A stretch of 64,000 nt of DNA, from NCBI RefSeq assembly GCF_025685425.1, contig NZ_JAGTAS010000058.1, forward strand, positions 186,001 to 250,000. The letters run 5' to 3'. The translations under genes and the position numbers were made by a program. This document shows positions 61,258 to 64,000 of this stretch, one piece after another; the first letter of the stretch is position 1; each line of letters starts with the position of its first letter. This DNA is from Terriglobus albidus (GTDB taxonomy: Bacteria; Acidobacteriota; Terriglobia; Terriglobales; Acidobacteriaceae). The notes under the pieces were generated by a model that was not told the origin of the DNA, did not search any database, and was given only the letters and a program-made list of their open reading frames with translations.

Positions 61258-63084
61258 TTAGAGTCTGCAGATAAGCAGTTCGCGTTCGTAGATCATCTCC
61301 GGCGGCAGGTGGTCGTGGAGCAGCAGGAAGAGCTCCTCGTGATCCATGACCTCTTTTCTCCACGCGGTGTGATCGACCTGCTGCAGCTCCAGGAACTGCT
61401 CTCGCGTGAACTGCAGTCCTTTCCAGTGCATGTCCTCATAACGCGGTGTCCATCCGATCGGCGTCTCGTCGCTGCCGACCTTGCCCGTTGCCCGATCGAC
61501 AACCCACTTCAGCACCCGCATGTTTTGACTGTAGCCAGGCCACAGGAACTTTCCTTCCCCATCCTTGCGGAACCAGTTCACATGGAAGATACGCGGCGTG
61601 CGCTTTAGTTTTCGTTGCATCTTCAGCCAGTGACGGAAGTAGTCACCCATGTGATAACCGCAGAACGGCAGCATCGCCATCGGATCGCGGCGCACCGCAC
61701 CCAGCTTGCCTGCCGCGGCGGCTGTCATCTCCGAGCCCATCGTCGCCCCGGTATAAACGCCACTGGACCAGTTGAAGGACTGGTAGACCAGAGGCATCGT
61801 CGTGGCTCTGCGTCCGCCGAAGATCAGCGCCGAGATCGGCACGCCCTCCGGATCTTCCCATGCCGGGTCGATCGACGGACACTGCGATGCCGGAGCTGTA
61901 AAACGGCCGTTCGGATGCGCTGCCGGTGTCGCCGAAGCCGGAGTCCAGGGTCTGCCCTGCCAGTCCATCGCCTCGGCAGGTGGCTCGTCCGTCATGCCTT
62001 CCCACCAGATATCGCCGGTCGGAACCCCGTTCTTCGTCACCAGGGCAACGTTCGTGAAGATGCTGTTTTTGGCCAACGTCGCCATCGCGTTCGGGTTGGT
62101 CTTGGCGCTGGTGCCGGGAGCCACGCCGAAGAAGCCCGCCTCCGGGTTGATGGCTCGCAGATGGCCAGTCGCATCCGGCCTGATCCAGGCGATGTCATCG
62201 CCGACTGTCCACACCTTCCAGCCTTCGAAACCTTTGGGAGGGATCATCATCGCGAAATTGGTCTTGCCGCAGGCTGATGGGAAGGCGGCGGCGACGTAGG
62301 TCTTCTCTCCTTTGGGAGATTCCACACCCAGGATGAGCATGTGCTCAGCCATCCAGCCCTCGTCGCGGGCAATGTTGGAGGCGATGCGCAACGCGAAGCA
62401 CTTCTTGCCCAACAGCGCGTTGCCGCCATAACCGGAGCCGTAGCTCCAGATCTCGCGCGTCTCCGGGAAGTGCACAATGTACTTGGTCTCGTTCTGCGGC
62501 CAGGCGACGTCCTTCTCTCCCGGGGCCAGCGGAGCGCCGACCGTGTGCATGCAGGGCACAACACGGCGGGTGTCCTTATCGATCTCGGCGAAGACCGGCT
62601 TACCGATCCGCGCCATGATACGCATGTTCACCACCACGTACGGCGAGTCCGTCAATTGCACGCCGATCTGTGAAAACGGAGACCCGATCGGTCCCATCGA
62701 GAACGGAAGAACATACATGGTTCTTCCCTTCATCGATCCGCGGAAGAGCGACTTCAGCTTCTTGCGCATCGCGAATGGGTCTTCCCAGTTGTTGGTCGGA
62801 CCTGCGTTGTCCTTCGACAGAGAGCAGATGAAGGTACGGTCTTCGACGCGCGCCACGTCGCTTGGGCTGGAGCGGGCGTAGAAACAACCAGGCCACAGCT
62901 TCGGATCAAGACGCTGGAAGGTTCCGGCGGCCACCAATTGGTCGCACAACCGGTCGTACTCCTCCTGTGAGCCGTCTACCCAGTGAATCGACGATGGCTG
63001 GCACAAATCCGCCATTTTCTCTACCCAGCGGATCAGATGGCGGTTCGTCGTCGGAATCTCAGTCGAGTGCTGCTGCTGGTGCAT
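61258..63084 (-). CDS. pckG: Phosphoenolpyruvate carboxykinase (GTP)
   Basis: Converts oxaloacetate and GTP to PEP, CO2 and GDP for gluconeogenesis (608 residues, normal for GTP-type). Motifs: [33 protein letters not shown], the kinase P-loop [21 protein letters not shown] (metal/nucleotide region) and [19 protein letters not shown] (GTP-type-specific). Growth on uronic acids or other pyruvate-yielding substrates would need it. The start of pckG lies 30 bases after the end of the altronate dehydratase-type gene on the same strand, so they may be cotranscribed. Confidence 0.96.
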   Translation of the reverse strand: MHQQQHSTEIPTTNRHLIRWVEKMADLCQPSSIHWVDGSQEEYDRLCDQLVAAGTFQRLDPKLWPGCFYARSSPSDVARVEDRTFICSLSKDNAGPTNNWEDPFAMRKKLKSLFRGSMKGRTMYVLPFSMGPIGSPFSQIGVQLTDSPYVVVNMRIMARIGKPVFAEIDKDTRRVVPCMHTVGAPLAPGEKDVAWPQNETKYIVHFPETREIWSYGSGYGGNALLGKKCFALRIASNIARDEGWMAEHMLILGVESPKGEKTYVAAAFPSACGKTNFAMMIPPKGFEGWKVWTVGDDIAWIRPDATGHLRAINPEAGFFGVAPGTSAKTNPNAMATLAKNSIFTNVALVTKNGVPTGDIWWEGMTDEPPAEAMDWQGRPWTPASATPAAHPNGRFTAPASQCPSIDPAWEDPEGVPISALIFGGRRATTMPLVYQSFNWSSGVYTGATMGSEMTAAAAGKLGAVRRDPMAMLPFCGYHMGDYFRHWLKMQRKLKRTPRIFHVNWFRKDGEGKFLWPGYSQNMRVLKWVVDRATGKVGSDETPIGWTPRYEDMHWKGLQFTREQFLELQQVDHTAWRKEVMDHEELFLLLHDHLPPEMIYERELLICRL

Positions 63085-63114
63085 CGTTCCTCGCGATCTG
63101 CGTGGCGGCGCTGC

Positions 63115-64000
63115 TTAGGTGACGGGCCCCGGATTGAAGAGGGCATATTCGTTATGCAGACCCCAACGGTCTGCCCATGTCTGCTGCTCACCGCTCGCGA
63201 CCTTAAGAATAAGCCGGAAGATCTCCCAACCGATATCCTCAATGGTTGCCTCACCGGTAGCGATCTTTCCAGCATCTACATCGATCAGGTCGAACCAACG
63301 CTTTGCAAGCGAGCTACGCGTGGCCACTTTGATGACAGGCGCCATCGCAAGACCGTACGGCGTACCGCGGCCGGTGGTGAAGACATGCATGTTCATCGCG
63401 GCGGCAAGCTGCAATGTTCCGCAGATGAAATCGCTCGCGGGTGTAGCGGCAAAGACAAGCCCTTTTGCTGTGACACGCTCACCAGGACCGGTAACAGCGG
63501 CAAGCGGACTTGTACCGGCCTTTGCAACGGACCCCAATGCCTTCTCTACAATGTTGGCCAGACCACCCTTCTTGTTCCCGGGCGACGGATTCGCACTACG
63601 GTCGACGTTGTCGTGAGCCAGATACTCGTCGTACCAGGCCATCTCGCGCACCAGGTCTCGCGCCACCTGTTCGCTCGCAGCACGGGCTGTCAGCAAGTGG
63701 ACGGCATCACGCACCTCCGTCACCTCAGAGAACATCACCGTGGCACCGGCCCGGACCAGAAGGTCCGCGGCGAAACCCACGGCAGGATTCGCCGTGACCC
63801 CGGAGAAAGCATCGCTTCCGCCACACTGAAGACCGACGACAAGATCAGAGGCCGGACAGGTAACGCGCTTACGCTGATTCAGACGTTCCAGACGTTTTTC
63901 GGCCATCTCCATCAAGGCCGAGACCATCTCTTCAAAGCCGTAATGCTCCTCGTCCTGCAGGCGAACTACGTAGGGCTCTTCGCTCAGAACAGGCAGCGTG
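63115..64000 (-). CDS. uxaA: Altronate/galactarate dehydratase-type protein (UxaA family), N-terminus beyond the window
   Basis: The frame stays open to the last base, so the start is missing; 294 codons are visible. The sequence [20 protein letters not shown], then [11 protein letters not shown], matches the C-terminal (catalytic) domain of UxaA/GarD dehydratases, and [17 protein letters not shown] and [16 protein letters not shown] follow in the usual order. In Escherichia coli UxaA dehydrates altronate to 2-keto-3-deoxygluconate in galacturonate breakdown, which would match the pectinases here. GarD-type function on galactarate is not excluded. Confidence 0.85.
   Translation of the reverse strand, partial: TLPVLSEEPYVVRLQDEEHYGFEEMVSALMEMAEKRLERLNQRKRVTCPASDLVVGLQCGGSDAFSGVTANPAVGFAADLLVRAGATVMFSEVTEVRDAVHLLTARAASEQVARDLVREMAWYDEYLAHDNVDRSANPSPGNKKGGLANIVEKALGSVAKAGTSPLAAVTGPGERVTAKGLVFAATPASDFICGTLQLAAAMNMHVFTTGRGTPYGLAMAPVIKVATRSSLAKRWFDLIDVDAGKIATGEATIEDIGWEIFRLILKVASGEQQTWADRWGLHNEYALFNPGPVT

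Overview
The window looks like a chromosomal segment of an Acidobacteriota bacterium, probably Terriglobales/Acidobacteriaceae. The best evidence is two very large TonB-dependent receptors of the class with an N-terminal carboxypeptidase-like (Ig-fold) domain followed by a plug reading 'MPLNGRDF...LTPG', which is typical of that phylum. Exported enzymes with Tat-type signals and plant-polymer hydrolases fit the same picture. No rRNA, tRNA, CRISPR array or intact insertion sequence was seen. The taxonomic call is inference; no search was run.

Layout. (1) 1-10.5 kb: end of a glycoside hydrolase, a GT2 glycosyltransferase, a lone receiver-like protein, then a surface-sugar locus: rfbG-rfbF on the minus strand, divergent from rfbH, a NeuB-type synthase fused to a cupin, a HAD phosphatase, a TPP-dependent enzyme and an NAD-dependent epimerase. 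Together these suggest CDP-3,6-dideoxyhexose chemistry plus a carbon-chain-extending or branching step. (2) 10.8-19.8 kb: TonB receptor, NAD-dependent epimerase, a Wza-like five-SLBB export protein and a second GT2. (3) 20-35.4 kb: pectin and galactose utilisation. It has a LacI regulator, the wreck of a Tat-exported enzyme gene, a TonB receptor, a pectinesterase, a tandem-SGNH rhamnogalacturonan acetylesterase, a GH28 polygalacturonase and a carboxylesterase, then galT, galK and a second LacI regulator. Matching LacI-type palindromes precede the receptor and the polygalacturonase. (4) 35.6-43 kb: DegT aminotransferase, ROK regulator, two sugar isomerase-like TIM barrels, a Gfo/Idh/MocA oxidoreductase and a NupG-like permease. 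(5) 43-45.8 kb: PQQ dehydrogenase with a dihaem cytochrome c.

(6) 46.8-59.6 kb: a chemotaxis region split in two (mcp-cheW-cheA-cheR-cheB, then cheX-cheY-cheD divergent from cheY-orf-cheX). An oxidoreductase operon sits between the halves (Tat small subunit, GMC flavoprotein, pentahaem cytochrome). Three sequences matching the sigma-28 (FliA) promoter pattern, all with an 11-base spacer, precede mcp, cheD and the second cheY. (7) 59.7-64 kb: an alginate-export-type porin, GTP-dependent PEP carboxykinase and the C-terminal part of an altronate/galactarate dehydratase-type protein that runs off the window. The last gene fits catabolism of galacturonate released by the pectinases.

Three copies of a small MITE-like inverted-repeat element (at 27.0, 46.2 and 46.6 kb) and a cluster of REP-like hairpins (35.4 kb) occupy intergenic spaces.
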